Shown here one piece after another: positions 1 to 11,710 of a DNA stretch of 64,000 bases (the first letter of the stretch is position 1; each line of letters begins with the position of its first letter). The DNA comes from Sciurus carolinensis. Its lineage: Eukaryota > Chordata > Mammalia > Rodentia > Sciuridae. Position numbers and translations under genes: made by a program. The notes under the pieces were generated by a model. It was given only the letters and a program-made list of their open reading frames with translations, did not search any database and was not told where the DNA came from. The DNA lies in the NCBI RefSeq assembly GCF_902686445.1, contig NC_062223.1, positions 40,642,998 to 40,706,997 on the forward strand. The letters are read 5' to 3'.

Positions 1-185
1 AAGAGATTATTACCCACTCTATTTCTGATAGTTGTGTGATGCCAAGGAAATCACTGAACTTAAGACTTAAACTTTCTTTCTACGAAAGGGTGAAAAATAT
101 TCTCAAATACCCACTGTGAGGTTAGATACAATGATGCTTGTGAAGTTGATTTGTTTTACATAATTTTCTATATAATTTTTTTATT
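1..185. other. unassigned AT-rich flank
   Basis: No repeat, coding region or RNA gene is recognised here. The right end runs into the T-rich tail of the L1 insertion that follows. Confidence 0.5.
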
Positions 186-364
186 TAGCTTTTAATTTTT
201 TACAGAGTGCATTTTGATTCATTGTACACAAATGGGGTACATAATTTCGTTTCTATGGTTATACACAATGTAGATTCATACCATTTGTGTAATCATACAT
301 GTACATAGGGTAATGATGGGGAATCTTTAGAATATGTAGAAGAAAATGAGAGGGAGGGAGGTAT
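186..364 (-). mobile_element. L1 3'UTR fragment with 5' inversion
   Basis: Positions 186-318 are the antisense 3' end of a rodent-type L1. They match almost base for base the copies at 23529-23773 and 59493-59700 (shared words such as TTTTAATTTTTTACAGA and TCATACATGTACATAGGG). From about 319 to 364 the orientation flips: the segment is the reverse complement of the part that lies further 5' in the 23.5 kb copy (TTTAGAATATGTAGAAGAAA, then GAGAGGGAGGGAGGTAT). This is the inverted-5' structure expected from twin priming. T-rich tracts near 172-183 and 365-375 may be a worn target duplication. The element is dead. Confidence 0.8.
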
Positions 365-981
365 ACAAATTTTTATCACTATTATAAAAATTAATCCCGG
401 GCTGTATTTCCATCTTTATTTACTTACCAGTTACATGTGTTTGAGAAAATTATTTTACCACTTTGCATTTTGGTTTTTCATGTGAAAATAAAGAAAATAG
501 TCATATAAAATTAATATAGGCAGACACTCTACCATTTAATGAGCATTTATTTTATCTGAGACAATAACATATAAAGAGCATAAAAAAATCAAGGGACTCC
601 TGACCCCACCAATGAAGAAATGATGGGCTATTACATAACTTATAAAACTATGAATCATTAAGTAAATGATTTTTAAGTGATGCTCATTAAGTAAATATTA
701 TTTTTTAAAAGCCAATGGGTTAGAATAAAATTTTATTTTACTACATTTCTCTATGGGCAACTATTTAGAAATCTATAAGGAGCTCTGTCACATGCTTATG
801 TCTATTATCTTTCAAATCCCATTTTACTTTTGTTGGGTAGAAACCCCTACTTTTGCTTTGGGAAATTGTTTTTACACCATTAAAACAACAAAAGGAGGCT
901 TTAAATCAAGACACCATCATCTCCCTCAATCAAGGCATGAAGTTCTAGTGAATGGATGATGGCCCAATAAAGTTATCCATG
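365..981. other. unassigned AT-rich DNA
   Basis: About 600 bp without a recognised repeat. The small open frame at 753-959 has no recognisable domain and starts and ends in repeat-poor, low-complexity sequence, so I treat it as chance. Confidence 0.4.
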
Positions 982-994
982 GAACTTGAATCTG

Positions 995-1096
995 TTTTTT
1001 TTTTTTTTTTTTTTTTTTTGCGGTGCTGGGGATTGAACCCAGGGCCTTGTGCTTGCAAGGCAAGCACTCCCTTGACTGAGCTATCTCCCCAGCCCA
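995..1096 (-). mobile_element. ID SINE (tRNA-Ala derived), antisense
   Basis: A run of about 25 T followed by the reverse complement of an ID body: GCTGGGGATTGAACCCAGGG carries the B-box region and GAGCTATCTCCCCAGCCC is the complement of the 5' head. A 12-bp direct repeat GAACTTGAATCT flanks it (982-993 and 1097-1108), so it is a complete L1-mobilised retroposition event. The long tail and intact duplication suggest a fairly recent insertion. Confidence 0.93.
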
Positions 1097-1108
1097 GAAC
1101 TTGAATCT

Positions 1109-2205
1109 TAACTTGATTGAGGACTAGATTTGGAATTAGATTCATTCTTCTAGTAGAGGTCTGCCAAACCTGCCTAGCAGCTTCTTATTTTCTGCTCTGT
1201 TTTGGTTTTGTGACCTGTTCTCATTTTTCCTTTCAGATCCATGATTTCAGATCTTTCCAATAATTTCCTTTACTATCTAAACCACTCATAAGGAGATTCA
1301 TCTATTTTTACTGAGGACCTCTAAATGATCTATCATGAAACAATGTTGCCCATATATAACTATTGTTCTATACAGTGAAACTCTTGGGATGAAAGTCTGT
1401 TTCATGCTATATGATTCTATGGGAAATTTATAATCATTTACTAGAATAAACAAGAGGCACTGTCAAGTAGCACACTGAGTTCTGTAAACACTAAAAGTTA
1501 CTTTACAGTGGTTCAAGTTGAAAGACAATTGGAGTCAACCAAGGGTGTAAGTTCTGTTGAAACTGGGCATAGAAAGGTCACTATGTAGAGAAAATAATAT
1601 GACACCTCAGATCTGAAATGACTACTTTTATCCTTGATGGGGCACTTCAAATAAATCCCTAAGGGGAATATATGCATAGAGGCCAAGAGCCAACAATGAA
1701 ATCATCTTTATTAATTCATAGAAGTCCTATCAGAATAAAATGCTGATAAGAACCAAGAGGACCATGTAATTAATTATTTGGGACATTTTTATAGGCACAA
1801 TAAGGGAAGGTAATTAATGAATGGCAAATGATCTTTATCTTCAGGGAATGGGAAAGATAGGGAATATCAGGAACCATTTCTGATTGAATTTCTACTTCTT
1901 TCTAGAAGGATGGGTGACTTCTAAGTTCATGAAGATAATTACCAGGTAGGATTACAGGCCTGGATGCCAAGGCTTCTAGATTCTAATAAGAACCAAAAAA
2001 AGTGAATTGAATCTGTATGTGAAATATGACTAGATAACACCAACTAATTTAATTTATTCTCAATAAATTGAGGGTAAATTTTCACATGCACTCCATTGAA
2101 TTAACCATTCTTGCTATGAGGTTTTGACTCATGATGAGAAAATCTAGCAAATATGCTTTGAACTTTTAAGGGAATTTCATAATTGGAAAGTTCTTCCTGC
2201 ATCTA
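1109..2205. other. unassigned intergenic DNA
   Basis: About 1.1 kb of moderately AT-rich sequence with no open frame of note and no repeat I can name. Confidence 0.4.
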
Positions 2206-2755
2206 ATGAACATTAACTGAGCATTGTATATAGATTAAATGACATACTAAGTGCAGGAAAAGAACAATGGCAAAATGGGCAGAAGAAAAGCCTGCCCTCC
2301 TAGAGATTACACTCTAGTGGAGGAAATAATGAAAGCCAATCGCATCAACCAAATAAGCAGGTATACAGTATAAAAGTAACTTCTGTGAAGAATGATAAGG
2401 AGAGTAAAACTCCAAAGAGTAGAGAGGGTGAGCATTACTATTTCGTAAAACCCAGTCAATAGCTTTGTGGACATTTTAGCAGGAACCTACACATATAAGC
2501 TATCCACATGTTGGGGGGAAGAATACTACATCAGAATTCCAAATCCCTTAGATAGAGGTTTATTTCACCAACAACCACCGTGCATATATCGTGAATGGAA
2601 AGAAAGTTGATTTGACTGAATCATGATAGGCAGAGAAAGAATGATTGGCAATAGACTGGAAGTAAATGATGAGGCCAGATCACATAGGGCTGTGCAGACC
2701 ATGATAAGAAACTGATTTAATTCTAAGTGGGATATGAAGCAACTGCTCTGCACCA
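2206..2755 (+). repeat. ancient mammalian interspersed repeat (L2-like, uncertain)
   Basis: Blocks such as GCCTGCCCTCCTAGAGATTAC at 2291 and GGCCAGATCACATAGGGCTG at 2674 followed by ATTCTAAGTGGGATATGAAGC match, in order, a widespread old mammalian repeat that I recall as L2-type. Divergence is high and the middle is poorly matched. The family name is from memory and could be wrong. Confidence 0.45.
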
Positions 2756-3094
2756 GAAGAGTAACATTATTGGACTCATCATTTTAATGAATAAGCAATA
2801 CCCCACCACACCAAGGTAACAAAATAATGTAATAACAAAAATATTTAAATACTATTATTATTATAGCAATCATTTTTACTATTATAATTATTTACTGAAA
2901 GAACTAAAATCAATAGAGTTTGTGTGGGAGGAAGAGTTTATTTTTGTTCTTTTGTTTCTCATTTTGCCAAAGCCCATTTATATACCTGCTCTACTTCTTT
3001 CCTTTGTTGTTGTTGTTTTTTTTATGCCAGATACATTCCACTAATTTTAGAGATACTCTTGATATTCTAAGAAGAATTCAAGAGGTCAAACAAA
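2756..3094. other. unassigned AT-rich DNA
   Basis: ATT-rich simple stretches around 2850-2895. The open frame starting at 2920 is a low-complexity hydrophobic run that reads on into the following ID element, so it is not a gene. Confidence 0.4.
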
Positions 3095-3190
3095 GGGGCT
3101 GGGGATGTAGTTCAGTGGTAGAGGATATGATAAGCATGTGCAAGGTTCTGGGTTCAATTGCTAGCAAAACCCAAATGCGCACACACACAA
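3095..3190 (+). mobile_element. ID SINE
   Basis: The body opens with GGGGCTGGGGATGTAGTTCA, with the A box in AGTTCAGTGGTAGAGGA and the B-box region in GGGTTCAATTG. The tail is short and CA/A-rich. The flanks AAGAGGTCA and AAGAAGTCA may be a diverged target duplication. It is more diverged than the IDs at 995 and 48619. Confidence 0.85.
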
Positions 3191-3317
3191 AGAAAGAAGT
3201 CAGAGACTTTGTAGGTCAAGTCAGTGAGAGCAGATCATTGCTTTAAGATGTCAGAAATTAATTAACATAAAAATGGGGGAAGCATGAGAGGAGAAAACTT
3301 TTATAGTATATTTTAGG

Positions 3318-3385
3318 GATATATATATCCTTAAATATATATCCATAAATACATACACACATACACACGTACACACACACACATA
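3318..3385. repeat. AT/CA mixed microsatellite
   Basis: Imperfect ATATAT and ACACAC runs with interruptions (CATACACACGTACACACACAC). Simple-sequence DNA. Confidence 0.85.
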
Positions 3386-3571
3386 TGCATATGTATCTCC
3401 TGAGAAAGAAATACTAAAAGTAAAAGGAAAAATATCTTTTTCCATGGATGAGGACATTTTTACTTTGAAAGATAAAAGATAATGTCAGTTCAACTTATTT
3501 TAAAAGACATAGTTTGCATTTTATAGCTTTTTTATTTTTTAAATTTTTTATTATTATTTAGTTTTATTTAA

Positions 3572-3731
3572 AAATGTGTTCTTAAATATACATACACATA
3601 CTATTCAGTCATAAAGAAGAATAATATTGTGGAATTTGCAAATAAATGGATGAAATTGAAGAATACCATGCTAAGTGAAACAAGCCAATCCCAAAAATCC
3701 AAAGGCTGAATGTTTTCCCTGATAAATAAAT
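3572..3731 (-). mobile_element. short L1 with inverted 5' segment
   Basis: Positions 3572-3594 (AAAATGTGTTCTTAAATATACAT) resemble the antisense extreme 3' end of the L1 subfamily seen at 29880-29930, behind a T-rich tract at 3526-3560. From 3595 to 3731 the sequence switches to sense L1 ORF2 C-terminus (ATTCAGTCATAAAGAAGAAT, then AATGGATGAAATTGAAGA). I read this as a twin-primed minus-strand insertion with a very short 3' part. The ORF2 part is certain; the short antisense part is less so. Confidence 0.7.
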
Positions 3732-4640
3732 AATTTTTTTATGTTTTAAATGTGCTTAAAGTTTAGTAAACCTGTTTGTATGTCAAATTTACATATCTTC
3801 TCAATGTTTTACAGTAGCCTCATCATGCATTTTTGTATTAATGATTAACATAAGAAAACAATAATTTGCATTTGCAAAGTGTATTGCATTATTTTTTCCT
3901 TCTAAGGAGTTATTACAGTGCTATAGATTTCTGTCTGAATTTATTTATCATGGGCAAATATTAGAAAACATGTAATTTGCACATTTTTAAAATTCTTTTG
4001 TTTTCAAACCAATGAGTTATATATTCCATAATCTTATTTTCTGGAATACCTGCTGAACAAAAAAATGCATGATTTACATTTGCACCTGGAGATGAAATAG
4101 ATTATTTAGCACAATTTTTTTTCTGATGTAAAACAAATTTTTTTTTTCTTAGTAGACATATTCATTATTTTATTTTCTGCAAAGTAGATCCATTTCATGT
4201 ACTAATTAAATCCCTGGATTAGGAGTCAGTTCAGTTCTATCTCTGGCTAATGTTACATGCTATCTCTAATTATTCTGTTCTGCAAATAACCAGTAACTAC
4301 CCCATCAGTTGTAAACTGCATTTTCTCTCATCATTAATGTGAAACTGACCCTATTAGTTTATCCCACCTGAGTGTTTATAGGTTGGATCTGAATATGACT
4401 GTTCTTTTAAGAAAAAAGTATTTGGTGTTGACATTCTATAAACATCACTAAGTAGCATTTACTTTCTCCTTAGGTGAAAGAGAAAATGTTAGCAATTCTC
4501 TAAGTATACCACCAAGAATTATACCTTTGTGTATTTCTAATTCTAATAGGTATGATAGATTTTTTTAAATGACAATGATAATGATAGTAATATGGGAAAG
4601 TTCTAGTGGTATGTGATGTCTAAAAATATCATGATATCTA
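3732..4640. other. unassigned AT-rich DNA
   Basis: About 900 bp of AT-rich sequence with no repeat or gene recognised. Confidence 0.4.
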
Positions 4641-4644
4641 GCCT

Positions 4645-4845
4645 GGGTTGGGATTGACTTTGTCATTTGAATGAATATGAACTCGAACAAAATGACTTCT
4701 TCATGCCTGAACTTCTCTATTTGTACAATGGGCATGACAGTTGAACCCATGACACTGGGTGTCATTAAGGTTAAAGCAGTTAATGTGAAGTGTTTAGAAA
4801 CGTACCTTGTGTGTACTTAATCTGTCATATGAGCTATCATTATTA
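4645..4845 (+). repeat. MIR SINE, sense
   Basis: The diverged core and 3' part of a mammalian-wide MIR are readable: TTCTCTATTTGTACAATGGGCATGACAG, the usual CTCATCTGTAAAATGGGGATAA region, is at about 4712-4740, followed by GTTAATGTGAAGTGTTTAGAA. It abuts a second MIR in the opposite direction. Confidence 0.7.
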
Positions 4846-5046
4846 AGTAACATTTGTTGTGTGCTTCGTCTCATTATGTGGATTATGTCATTGAACACTC
4901 AGAAGAGAAATACAAAATTTATTATTTTATTCTTCTTACAGATGGAGAAACTGAGGACAGAGTGACCAGATCATTTGCTTGTGTTGTCACAGGTGGTGAG
5001 AGTCAGAACCAGGGTCTTCTCTAGACCACTGGGCTCTGGAGACCAC
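4846..5046 (-). repeat. MIR SINE, antisense
   Basis: TTACAGATGGAGAAACTGAG at 4937 followed by the GTCACAGGTGGTGAGAGTCAG region is the classic antisense MIR core, and the copy runs to the 5' part near 5046. Together with the sense copy just to the left it forms an inverted MIR pair. Confidence 0.8.
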
Positions 5047-6479
5047 TTGCCTAGCTACTACAGTTCTCTCTGCCCCACCAGTACAGGCTGTCAGGGAAAA
5101 GGAGAATCAGAATACTTGTCTTGGTTCTGTGTGAGGACAGAAATTCCAGGGTTCCAGTAAATACATGGTGGAATTCTATTTTAAGATGTTGTAGTAAGCA
5201 TGAAGCTATGAGTACTGAGAAATTATAAAGTCTTGAAAGCTAATTGTGACACTTGGTTAAAAAAAAATGTGGGTATTATGGAGATGTCGAGCACATTTAT
5301 TAACTAGAAAAATGCTTAAACTATAGCTTAAATGTTCTTAACATTTTTTAGTCAGAGAGCTAATGTGTTGTAGTCAAAGGACTCTTGAGAAATCTGAGGA
5401 AAGATACACACATTCAGAAGATACACACACACACACACACAACTTTCCACAGGAGTTAGGGTAGTTGTGAGCCCTGAAGCTCATTCATATACTTGCGGTT
5501 AAAATCCTGACAAACATAATTTGAACAGTACTAACAAGCACTCATGGTTGAACATGTAAAGACAGGTATATAAAATATATCTACGTGCAAATTTATGTTA
5601 ATGCACATCTTTCAGATATTAAGTCCAAATAGACGCCTTTAAACACTTACTACTTGATTTAAAACCAAAATAAAACGAAACAAAGAGACCCTTTTATTCT
5701 TAACTATATGTTCATCTTATAGAATTTTGAACACATGCTCTCTTGGGGACAGTATTCATGTTTTTATAATTTTTTTTTTAATAGAAGAGTTGAGGGAAGC
5801 AACTTATTTTCTATGATTTTTGAAGAGCTGGTAAGGCTCACTACTCTCCATCGGGTTTATTTTGGGAACTTTGTGTGTAATACCCTGAAGAAGCACAACA
5901 GCACTACATTATCCTGCATATTACTCTCCTCAGGGCCTGCTGCCTTCTGATGCAGATCCTTATTTCATTTTAACGATGAGTAAGGCTCTGTAAATTCCAA
6001 AGGGTCTTACAATCACCAGCACTTTAGAAATGCAGCTTGGCACATCTCTTCTCTGTAATAGGCAAGGTTTGTCACAGAACTTAGGCAGAGTCTATTACCC
6101 AAGACATTTTAAGAAAGTAAAAGAATTTCTCCTAGGAAACAAAATGCATTAGTGATTGTCATAGTTGGCAGAAAATATATTTTCCACTAGAAGGCTCTAA
6201 CCCAAATTATAGGATACTTTGTGTAAAAATAAAGATTTAAGGTTTTTGAGAACAGTTTGTTATGAAAGAAAATTTAAGTCTAACTTGTCCATGGTTCGCT
6301 ACTAACTCTAATATCTTACCTATTGAAAAAGCAAGAACGGTTTTGTTTTCTTAAGATGCAATATATTTTAAAATAATTTATATATAACTACACATATTTA
6401 TGTATATATAATTTGTATATTGTGATACAATAATTATGTATTTGATTTCTGCCCCTGCTCAAATATTTGGCCTTTTCTA
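5047..6479. other. unassigned DNA with a short CA repeat
   Basis: About 1.4 kb with no named interspersed repeat. An (AC) run lies at 5422-5441. The open frame at 5735-5950 shows no known domain. Confidence 0.4.
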
Positions 6480-7200
6480 TCATATAGCTCCTGAAACCCT
6501 AGGCATCTCCGGGGTATTTCTTTTTGCTAATGAGGTAACAGCAACTAGGGATCCCTAAGTAGCTTCAGGATGGAACTGTTCACCAGAAAGAGCAAGACAT
6601 GAACAGAGGGTTGGAGTTTTCAATCACAGAGGAGGGAGAGAAGGTGGTGCTCCTTGCCCATGGCCAGTGGTTTGATCAATCACATGTATGTCATGAAGAC
6701 CACATAAAATCCCAAAAGGACAGGGTTCACACTATTTCTGGAACACAGGTACCTGGAGGACTGCCTACCTAGGAGAGGGTGCGGGAAGTCCACATCTCTT
6801 CCCCTCGCCTCACTCTGTGCGTCTTCTCAACCTGGCTGTTCTTCTGTGTTCTTTATACTATTCTTTATAATATTCTGGCCAAAGGGTATAAGAGTTTCTT
6901 TGAAGTCTGTGAACTGACCCAGAAAATTAATCCAACCCAGAGAAAGGGTAGTGAAACCCCTGATGGACAGCTAGTGAGTCAGAAGTACAGCTGACAAACT
7001 ATCACTTGCCATTGGCAAGTGAAGGAGCTATAGGTTTTGTGGCACTGAAGCCTCAGCTTGTGGGATCTGACAGACACTCTTTCTGGGTAAAGGTCATCAG
7101 AATTCAATTGATTACATAGAATGAAGAATTGACATCACTGGTAGAATTGTTTGTTGTGCAAGGAAAAAATTCCAAACATTGCCACAGAAGTATTCTGCTC
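6480..7200 (+). mobile_element. old solo LTR (subfamily not assigned)
   Basis: About 700 bp that follows, block by block, an old mammalian LTR pattern: CATAAAATCCCAAAAGGACAG at 6704, a promoter-like AT-rich stretch with TTTATACTATTCTTTATAAT at 6850, CTGTGAACTGACCCAGAAAATTAATCCAACCC at 6908, GCTTGTGGGATCTGACAGA, and an end resembling AGAATTGTTTGTTGTGCA near 7145. There is no coding content. The plus-strand open frame at 6779-6994 lies inside the LTR and is not a gene. Confidence 0.55.
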
Positions 7201-7641
7201 AAGAATAAGAAAACCAGTTTGATTTTTCCTTGTATCTATTACTATTACATATTTATTTATTTAATTTGGTGCTATATTTCTATCCTTGAAAATAAGTTTT
7301 AAAAATTTGTTTATTTGGTTTTCATTTCCCCAGGCATTTATTATGAAAATTGCTAATATAAATCACTTATTTTTAATTAAAATACATATTGAGTTTCTAT
7401 TAAAAACGAGGCAAAATCATTTGACTCTGTGAGAAAAAAAGACACATTCATAGGAAATGGTGACCATCAATAGAATCAAAAGGTATTTTGGCTAAGAGTT
7501 ACATAGAAACAAAGAGGCGAGAGTTGACAATAAGATTTATGGGAATGACAGTTTTGAGATGACTCACGTGATCTGTTTTAGACTGCTTGAGATTGTCATG
7601 GCACTGGTACATGTAGGCAAATTTATTAGCACATGTGTGCC

Positions 7642-7684
<43 letters not shown>

Positions 7685-8479
7685 AATTCCTCAGTCCTTC
7701 TACAAAAGGATATCAGAAAGCAGCAAAACTCTTCCTCCACTGAATGGATGTAAAATACATCCATTTTACATCCTGTATTGTGATTGTTAAAGGATTAAGT
7801 TTATAAGGAAATGAAAGATTATCAATTACTTGACACTGTGTAGTCTCCCTCTAAACTGTTTATGGTTATACATATTGACATTGTTAAAGAGATATTATTC
7901 ACTCAAAGGGAGCATGTTCAATTGAGAACTCTGCAGTCATTACCTCCGTGAAGGATCAGGCAAATCTAGACACTGGTGGTTTTCTTAAGTTTTAGCAAGG
8001 ATTCAATTTAAAGACTGTAGTTTAAAAACACATTGATGATAGAAAAATAAGAAAATTTGAGCAAATTTAGTCACACTTCATCTAGTACAACTATTACATT
8101 CCAAAGATAATAAAATACTGAGATTTTATTTTCCATAAGATGGATCAGCCACAGAGTTAACTTCCTTCTATAAAGCTTTACTTCTGTGAAATATTATTTC
8201 TAAAGATGATGTGGCATACAAAAACAGTGGAAACAAATATAGAGGCTTATTTTTTAAACTATAGTGACTTTCAAATGAAAAATGTTCCTGTCCCTTCAGT
8301 TGACCACTGGGAAAAGCTTACCTATTAATCATATTTTGTTTACACTTATTTTTATGAGCTTTTAAAGAGTACATCTTGGTTAAACTCTCTAGTAATGTTT
8401 GGACAACTTCAATAATCAATTGTTTTATGATTGGCAATTCACAAAAGTGAAATGAGTTATGCTGGCCAGCAGACTCTGG
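7201..8479. other. unassigned AT-rich DNA
   Basis: About 1.3 kb with no assigned repeat apart from the CA microsatellite at 7645-7682. Open frames on both strands at 7559-7764 are translations of that dinucleotide run. Confidence 0.4.
7645..7682. repeat. (AC)19 microsatellite
   Basis: An uninterrupted AC run of 38 bp, likely polymorphic. Confidence 0.97.
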
Positions 8480-8695
8480 AGTATGAGACCCTAAATGTAA
8501 ATCCCACCATAGATCTATCAAGCCATATGACTTTTGGAAAGTTAACATATCAAAAATCAGTGTATTAATCTGTAGAGTAGAAGTGATAACATCAATCTCA
8601 TAAACTTGGGGTAAGGAATCAATGAGAGACTATATATAGAAAGAGCTAGCAGAGAAGTTGTCATATAACAAATCCTCAAAACATACTGGTAATTG
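8480..8695 (+). repeat. MIR SINE, sense
   Basis: A diverged MIR with the order ATATGACTTTTGGAAAGTTAAC, TTAATCTGTAGAGTAGAAGTGATAAC and TCAATCTCATAAACTTGGGG, then a GAAAGAGCTAGCAGAGAAGT stretch. The match is by layout rather than high identity. Confidence 0.6.
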
Positions 8696-8854
8696 CTATA
8701 AACTGGGATTGCTGTTTGTCATCTAAGGATAGCCAGTAATTTGCAACTCTTTGTCAGACACTGTAATTTATTTAACCTTACTAGTGGATAACAAAACCAC
8801 TAACCTGGGATGTACTAATTATCAGTCTTTTATTATTATTATTGGTTCATTTTA

Positions 8855-9246
8855 GTTATTCATGAAAGTAGACTCCATTTTGATATATAAGCCTGGAATA
8901 CATCCTTTTCTAATTAGGACCCCATTCTTGTGGATGTATATGATGGTGAGATTTATTGTGATGTATTCATATATGCACATACAAAAGTGATGTCCATTCA
9001 TTCCACTGTCTTTTCTTTCCCTATCCTCCTCCCTTTCCTTCATTCTCCGTTGTCTAATCCACTGAACTTCTATTCTTTCCCTCCCCTTCCTTAATGTGAG
9101 TTAGCTACCCAGTGGAGTATTACTTGGTCATAAAGAAGAATGCCTTTGTGACATTTGCTGGTAAATAGATGGATCTGGAAACTATCATGCTAAGAGAAAT
9201 AAGTCAATCCCCCAAAACCAAAACTTGAATGTTTTCTCCTGTAAGT
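8855..9246 (-). mobile_element. L1 3' end with 5' inversion
   Basis: Positions 8855-9105 are antisense L1 3'UTR, collinear with the sense copies at 17260-17480 and 29715-29935. At about 9105/9106 the orientation flips, and 9106-9246 is sense ORF2 C-terminus (GTGGAGTATTACTTGGTCATAAAG, then AAATAGATGGATCTGGAAAC). The inverted part ends (TTTTCTCCTGTAAGTG) almost exactly where the 3' part begins (CTAACTCACATTAAGG in element sense), so little L1 sequence was lost at the internal breakpoint. This is textbook twin priming. Confidence 0.9.
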
Positions 9247-9277
9247 GTCATTCTTTGCAAAGTAACATAGCAACAGT

Positions 9278-9510
9278 GACTACAGGCATAGACTTTGGAA
9301 TGAGATTCTGTATTTCAACTTCAACTCTTCTACTTATTTCCTGTATGGCCTTGGATAAGTTAACATCAGTTTCCTCATGTATGTAACAGAATTTACAATA
9401 ACATCTACCATTTTTTAAAAGATGAGAAACATTAACATTTGAACAACACTTAGGACAGGTTCAGACATTTGGTAGAAACATTATTTGGTAAATAATAAAA
9501 CTGCAATATT
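9278..9510 (+). repeat. MIR SINE, sense
   Basis: A fairly complete MIR: TAGACTTTGGAATGAGATTCTG near the 5' part, CTTATTTCCTGTATGGCCTTGGATAAGTTAA, CAGTTTCCTCATGTATGTAAC, then the AGACATTTGGTAGAAACATTA end. It lies just to the right of the inverted L1. Confidence 0.8.
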
Positions 9511-9789
9511 TCAATATTTTATGGGTCTTTTTCTATATTACACATGTTTATGTCAAGGGTTCAAATAATTTTTCCATACATATATTCAAATGTACACTAC
9601 ATATGCATGATTCAGATCAGAAACTTAATGCACAGTCACCCTAAATCCTATACTTTGTGTATACAAATGGCACTGTGAGGCTCAAATGCAGAACCACTAA
9701 GGCTGACCCAGTTTTATCAGTTGCTTTGATTTGTCATTGACACTGAGTATGATGCTTTTGGACCACTCACTAAAAGCAACCCTACAATG

Positions 9790-9792
<3 letters not shown>

Positions 9793-9827
<35 letters not shown>

Positions 9828-9828
9828 T
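9793..9828. repeat. (ATT)12 microsatellite
   Basis: A pure TTA/ATT triplet run of about 36 bp. Confidence 0.95.
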
Positions 9829-10890
9829 TGGTTCAAGCAGCATTATTACTTATTTATACAAGAAATGAAAGAAGTACGTGAGAAAGAACTCATTTTCTTT
9901 CTTTTAATATACCCTCATCAAAAAAAGATTAAATAAAACTTTCAAATAATCAGAAAATATCATTTGAGCACCTATTCAGACTTATAAAAAGGATGACATA
10001 TTCAAGATACCTTTTCCTGTTAAGAGTACATTAGCCTCAGGCTATAGACTACTTGCCACTGCCCAATATGTTTCTGATTTTAGAGGTTCTAAATTCCATT
10101 GTTAGGAAAATGAAGGAAATCTTAATTTTCTATTTTTTATTTTTTTGCAATTTAATGTTTTATCTCTAGGTAATACAAATTCAGGTCTCATTGTTTGTAC
10201 GACCCTTCACTAAATCCCTTTCCAAATCATATACAATATTCTCCATAAAATTATTGTTCAATAAAACTCTCAAGCTAAAACCAACTAAGATTCTTCTAAT
10301 TTTGAAAAATTCATCACTCTATTTTCAAGTCTACAATAGTTTTTCAATCAATGGTATTCATATATAACATAAGATGGGTAAACTAAGTTATAGTGTTTTA
10401 ACAAAACTGTGTGTATGTTTCATGACACATGAATTGTCTGATGGTCTTTGATAACTCCATGCAGGAAATCAGTCTGCTAGGGTCCTGCCTATCACACCAC
10501 TTTGATCTTCCCCCAAACACCTGGAGAAATCTTGAAAAATCTGAAATTATTCAAATGTCATAATTTCTATGAAAGACAAATGGCTAATTCAGGATTTAGA
10601 GTTACCTTTGACCTAAAACATTATCTAAAGGTAACATTGCCTGCCCTTGCCCCAATTAAAAAATAAATGAAACAGTCCCTATAGAGGATTCCTTCTGGTG
10701 ACCTTGTTCTTGTAGTTGTTCAGAGTATTTTTAAATGGAAAAAAATGATCTAATTACTCTGAAAATAGTTGAACATTCTGAAAAAGCCATCTAATAAAAT
10801 TGAAAAGTCCAATGAAAGGTAGTTAAAAACATTTGAAGTTAGAGGAATAAAATACAATCTCATACAGATATGTAACTGAAATTTACAATG
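9829..10890. other. unassigned AT-rich DNA
   Basis: About 1.05 kb without a named repeat. The minus-strand open frame at 10750-10986 has no domain and overlaps an old repeat. Confidence 0.4.
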
Positions 10891-10985
10891 CAAGCCATTG
10901 ACTGATTCGTTCCGTGAATATTTATTGAACACAAAATGTATGCTAAACATTATGCTTTCTGAAAATAAAAAAAAAACAGGTACCA
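10891..10985 (+). repeat. short ancient repeat (L2-like), uncertain
   Basis: GATTCGTTCCGTGAATATTTATTGAACAC and ATGTATGCTAAACATTATGC resemble the start of the same old family as 2206-2755. A short, diverged piece. Confidence 0.4.
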
Positions 10986-11479
10986 TTTGTCGTAAAGAAA
11001 TTGAGTTTGATATTAATCCCTGTCAGTAAGTCTCTATTTACTTAAAATGGGGAAAAAATACTTCTAATTTTAACCAACTATTTCAAAGTAAAGAACTTTT
11101 TACAAAATATTCCTGACTATGGCCTGGTCCACTTAAAGAAGGCCAAGCAAACCATGTAGGGTGTGTTCAAAACTTTACAACATGTCCTGTTAGTGTAAAA
11201 TGTGGCATGGACTTTGCTCCAGGTTCAATGTTCTAAACCCTTATCACTGTAAATTTTATTTTCCATGAGTTCAGGGACATTTGCTCTGCTTACCAGTGTA
11301 TTCTGTTCTTGATTCCAACTGGTACCCAAGAGACTCAAACAAATGTAAGTGATTAAATCGAAGTCCTTCTGCCTTTTATTATGTACAACTTCATACCTTT
11401 TGGGATCACCTTTTTTCTGTTCCTTGTTTTCCTTTTTGGTTATGAAGCATAATGACAAGAAACACCTATGGAGAAGTCC

Positions 11480-11710
11480 TCTGCCCTGGAACCCCACCCA
11501 GACTTGCCGTTTCCTGGCTGTCGTATTGTGGGCAGGTTCCACTGAGCCTTCTGTACTGAGTTTCCACATCTATAAAAGGGAGGCATTAATGGTATGAATC
11601 CCAAGGGTTTGTTGTTAAAATCAAACAAATAATACCTAAATCTGTTTTTATACAGAAACTGGCACACCATAGGTACTCAGTAACTGTGAATTGTTGCTGT
11701 TATTAATATT
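11480..11710 (+). repeat. MIR SINE, sense
   Basis: TGGGCAGGTTCCACTGAGCC, GAGTTTCCACATCTATAAAAGGGAGGCATTAATGG, GGTTTGTTGTTAAAATCAAA and AACTGGCACACCATAGGTACTCAGTAACTG run in the order of a nearly full-length MIR. Overlapping open frames on both strands at 11225-11670 are explained by it and by chance. Confidence 0.85.

Noticed and set aside
11225..11670. Overlapping frames on both strands near 11.2-11.7 kb as a small gene
   Set aside because: Much of this region is a MIR in sense orientation, and the frames conflict on opposite strands.
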